The translations under genes and the position numbers were made by a program. A DNA stretch of 64,000 nucleotides from an uncultured Lachnospiraceae bacterium (GTDB lineage: Bacteria > Bacillota > Clostridia > Lachnospirales > Lachnospiraceae). The notes beneath the pieces are model-generated. The model saw only the letters and a program-made list of their open reading frames with translations. It made no database searches and was not told where the DNA came from. The DNA lies in assembly GCA_937910785.1 (NCBI GenBank), contig CALDLG010000045.1:1-64000 (forward strand), read 5' to 3'. Position 1 is the first letter of the stretch. Each line of letters starts with the position of its first letter. Below are positions 61,794-64,000 of this stretch, piece after piece.

Positions 61794-62981
61794 GTGGAGT
61801 CATATTTAGTATTCAGGGATCTGGCGATTATCATTATTTTTGCGAAATTATGTGGCATTATTGCCAGAAAATGCAAAGCGCCACAGGTTGTGGGAGAAAT
61901 TATTGCGGGGCTTTTAATCGGACCGAGTGTTTTGGGATGGGTAAATCAATCGGATTTTCTTGCGCAGATGGCGGAAATCGGTGTTATTCTTCTGATGTTT
62001 TCAGCGGGACTGGAAACGGATTTAAAGGATCTTGTTAAAACAGGACCGATTGCGGTTCTGATCGCCTGTTCGGGTGTATTCATTCCGTTAGTCTGCGGTG
62101 CGCTGCTTTATATGGCGTTTTACGGTATGTCGCCATGGGGTTCGGACGGATTTTACAAGGCGGTGTTTGTCGGTACAATTCTGACGGCCACTTCGGTGAG
62201 CATCACGGTAGAATCGCTGAAAGAGATGGGCAAGATTAAGGGAAAGGTCGGAACGACGATTTTAAGCGCGGCAATTATTGACGATGTCATCGGCATTGTT
62301 GTGCTTACCTTCGTGATTGGCTTTAAGAATCCGGAATCGAAACCGTCGGCTGTACTGGTAAATACGGTGCTGTTTTTCGTATTTGCGATTGTGGTCGGAT
62401 TTATCATTTATAAGGTTTTCAAATTAGTGGATACCAGGTATCCACATACAAGGCGTATTCCGATCGCTGGGCTGGCGTTATGTCTCGGCATGGCATATGT
62501 TGCAGAGAAATATTTCGGTATTGCGGATATTACGGGAGCCTATGTGGCAGGAATCATTCTCTGTTCCATCCGGGATTCCAAGTACATAGCCGAAAAAATG
62601 GATACCAATTCCTATATCATGTTCGGACCGATTTTCTTTGCGAGTATCGGTCTGAAGACAAATGTGGACAATATGAGCATGGGTATTCTCATTTTCTCCA
62701 TCGCGTTTGTACTGGTGGGACTGATTTCGAAGATTGTCGGATGTGGACTGATGGCGCGTCTGTGCAAATTTAATCCGTTGGATTCGATGAAAATCGGAGT
62801 TGGCATGATGACGAGAGGCGAGGTTGCGCTGATCGTATCGCAGAAAGGATTGACGGCCGGATTGCTGACGCCTGTTTACTTTACATCGGTTATTTTGCTG
62901 ATTATTATATCATCCATTATGACACCGATTATTTTAAAAGTGCTGTATTCCAAAGATAAAGCAGGAGAGGCTGTGGCCTGA
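61794..62981 (+). CDS. Cation/proton antiporter, CPA2/Kef type
   Basis: The 395-residue protein has about 12 membrane segments, starts at a GTG preceded by GGGAGAG, and has VGEIIAGLLIGPSVLGWV and AAIIDDVIGIVVLTF, the CPA2 core with the ion-coupling aspartates, and GMMTRGEVALIVSQKGL near the C-terminus. It exchanges Na+ or K+ for protons. No cytoplasmic TrkA-N domain is fused, so it is shorter than KefB/KefC. It has its own terminator. Confidence 0.93.
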   Translation: MESYLVFRDLAIIIIFAKLCGIIARKCKAPQVVGEIIAGLLIGPSVLGWVNQSDFLAQMAEIGVILLMFSAGLETDLKDLVKTGPIAVLIACSGVFIPLVCGALLYMAFYGMSPWGSDGFYKAVFVGTILTATSVSITVESLKEMGKIKGKVGTTILSAAIIDDVIGIVVLTFVIGFKNPESKPSAVLVNTVLFFVFAIVVGFIIYKVFKLVDTRYPHTRRIPIAGLALCLGMAYVAEKYFGIADITGAYVAGIILCSIRDSKYIAEKMDTNSYIMFGPIFFASIGLKTNVDNMSMGILIFSIAFVLVGLISKIVGCGLMARLCKFNPLDSMKIGVGMMTRGEVALIVSQKGLTAGLLTPVYFTSVILLIIISSIMTPIILKVLYSKDKAGEAVA

Positions 62982-63021
62982 GTTGCAGGATGGCAGGAAA
63001 ATACAATATAAATATTTCTGA

Positions 63022-63050
63022 ATCGTCGCTTTCGGGCGGCGATTTTTTTT
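63022..63050 (+). terminator. Intrinsic terminator after the antiporter
   Basis: ATCGTCGC / GCGGCGAT (one G-T mismatch pair) forms an 8-bp stem with loop TTTCGG, followed by a run of eight T. This is the strongest terminator in the window. Confidence 0.88.
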
Positions 63051-63096
63051 GACAAAATTGTCATAACTTTTTTTCTTTTTGTCAGTATAATGTCAG
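63050..63096 (+). promoter_or_regulatory. Phased TGTCA repeats over the promoter of the ABC transporter
   Basis: A palindrome TGACAA-AA-TTGTCA (63050-63063) is followed by TGTCAG at 63080-63085 and 63091-63096, the last two flanking a -10 TATAAT (63086-63091). The TGTCA copies start at 59, 80 and 91, spaced by 21 and 11 bp, close to helical phasing. They look like sites for an OmpR-type regulator, such as the one encoded at 60.1 kb. The -35 is poor, which fits activator dependence. Confidence 0.55.
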
Positions 63097-63181
63097 AAGT
63101 CTCTGATAAAATGAAGACGTAAAAGGAGCGTGTGAATAGGCAGATCTTCATTTGCATAGGGAAAGGAAGGCAGAAATTTTT

Positions 63182-63856
63182 ATGAAAATACTGGAAGCAC
63201 AAAATCTGAAAAAGTATTATGGAGGCGGTGACGTTCAGGTAAAGGCGCTGGATGGCGTGGATTTAAGCATTGAGGAGGGAGAGTTCACGGCCATCGTGGG
63301 CACATCCGGTTCCGGTAAATCCACGCTGCTTCATATACTGGGCGGTCTGGATTATGCTACGAGCGGAAGTGTAACCGTGGCAGGCAGAAAAATTTTTGAG
63401 TTAAATGAGAAGGAACTGACTATTTTCAGAAGAAGGAAGATCGGCTTCATCTTTCAGAGCTATAATCTGGTTCCGATTCTGAGCATTTATGAAAACATTG
63501 TTCTTCCGCTGGAGCTGGATGGAAGGCCGACAGATCAGAGATTCGTGGAGGATATTGTCCGGATGCTTGGCCTGCACAATAAGCTGAACAATTTTCCGGG
63601 ACAGCTTTCGGGCGGCCAGCAGCAGCGGGTAGCCATTGCCCGCGCGCTTGTGACGAAGCCGGCCATCATTCTGGCAGATGAGCCGACCGGGAATCTGGAC
63701 AGCAAGACAACCCAGGAGGTCCTGGGGCTTTTGAAGCTGACCGGGGAGCAGTTTCATCAGACAATCGTCATGATTACCCATAACGAAGCGCTTTCACAGC
63801 TTTGTGACAGGGTAATTCATATTGAAGACGGGAGGATCTGCAGCGATGAAAAATAA
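63182..63856 (+). CDS. ABC transporter ATPase, MacB/BceA type
   Basis: The 224-residue ATPase has Walker A GTSGSGKST (40-48), signature LSGGQQQRVAIARAL and Walker B ILADEPTGNLD. The TGNLDS pattern marks the MacB/LolD/BceA group. With the FtsX-like permease gene that overlaps its end by 11 bp, it may export or sense antimicrobial peptides. AAGGAAGG lies 12 bases before the ATG at 63182. Confidence 0.93.
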   Translation: MKILEAQNLKKYYGGGDVQVKALDGVDLSIEEGEFTAIVGTSGSGKSTLLHILGGLDYATSGSVTVAGRKIFELNEKELTIFRRRKIGFIFQSYNLVPILSIYENIVLPLELDGRPTDQRFVEDIVRMLGLHNKLNNFPGQLSGGQQQRVAIARALVTKPAIILADEPTGNLDSKTTQEVLGLLKLTGEQFHQTIVMITHNEALSQLCDRVIHIEDGRICSDEK

Positions 63857-64000
63857 TAATGGAGCGGCAGTCCGAAGACTGTCGGCACGAAGCCTGAAAA
63901 ATAACCGAATGAGAAATCTGTTTATGATCATGGCAGTTGTTCTGACCGGAATGCTTTTTACGGCGGTGTTTTCTCTGATGAGCGGTATTATACAGGTAAC
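63846..64000 (+). CDS. ABC permease, FtsX/MacB-like, cut by window end
   Basis: The frame from the ATG at 63846 gives 51 residues running off the window: MKNNNGAAVRRLSARSLKN then the first membrane helix MRNLFMIMAVVLTGMLFTAV. This start is typical of FtsX-like permeases. It overlaps the ATPase gene. In BceAB-like systems the partner is a large permease and the two-component genes lie nearby, as here. Confidence 0.8.
   Translation, partial: MKNNNGAAVRRLSARSLKNNRMRNLFMIMAVVLTGMLFTAVFSLMSGIIQV

Noticed and set aside
1..64000. Prophage, insertion sequence, CRISPR array, tRNA or rRNA genes
   Set aside because: No transposase, integrase, phage structural gene, spaced repeat array, or tRNA/rRNA sequence was recognised on either strand.

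Overview
The window is a chromosomal origin region from a low-GC Gram-positive anaerobe, most likely a Lachnospiraceae-type Clostridium relative (Bacillota). The evidence is the gene order rnpA-rpmH (leftward), oriC, then dnaA-dnaN-S4 protein-recF-gyrB-gyrA (rightward), the clostridial style of the small L34 protein, a rubredoxin-flavin reductase fusion, AAGGAGG-type ribosome binding sites, and many gut-Clostridia style sugar genes. No rRNA, tRNA, prophage, insertion sequence or CRISPR array was seen.

Layout. 1-0.5 kb: rnpA (cut by the window edge) and rpmH. 0.5-0.9 kb: origin with clustered DnaA boxes. 0.9-9.4 kb: replication and gyrase genes. 9.5-18.1 kb: housekeeping and accessory genes (phosphoesterase, PF09818 ATPase, rubredoxin-type flavin reductase, MATE exporter, CofE-like ligase, and a DUF2975/HTH/DUF4153 membrane set). 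18.3-21.6 kb: an ECF sigma factor with a membrane protein and an ABC exporter. 22.0-41.1 kb: a large rightward sugar locus. 41.2-46.5 kb (leftward): CotH kinase, exonuclease III, and an SGNH/MBOAT O-acylation pair. 46.5-47.3 kb: a lipoprotein and a 45-residue FeoB-associated protein. 47.6-54.6 kb: a nucleoside salvage locus. 54.6-59.8 kb (leftward): HD-GYP and PilZ c-di-GMP proteins, pgi, and a GntR-ABC module. 60.1-64.0 kb: a two-component system, a cation/proton antiporter and the start of a MacB/Bce-like ABC transporter.

The sugar locus is the most unusual region. It joins two GH38 alpha-mannosidases (the first broken by a one-base frameshift), a ROK kinase without the usual zinc cysteines, a GmhA-like SIS isomerase, a sugar ABC importer without its own ATPase, a ROK repressor, a Sip1/raffinose-synthase type GH36, a sedoheptulokinase-like FGGY kinase, a GH13_18 sucrose phosphorylase with all catalytic residues, and a two-part FAD oxidoreductase. 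The pairing of a GmhA-like isomerase with a sedoheptulokinase-like kinase suggests that heptose or heptulose may enter the pentose phosphate pathway here. The GH36 plus sucrose phosphorylase pair fits alpha-galactosyl sucrose breakdown. How these routes connect is not known.

The second notable locus (47.6-54.6 kb) has a LacI-type regulator fused to a ribokinase-like domain with an altered anion-hole motif, then a true ribokinase, a nucleoside hydrolase, and a complete dedicated ECF importer (S, T and two ATPases). I infer a nucleoside or ribose ECF importer that feeds intracellular hydrolysis and ribose phosphorylation, with the fused regulator probably sensing a sugar or nucleoside.
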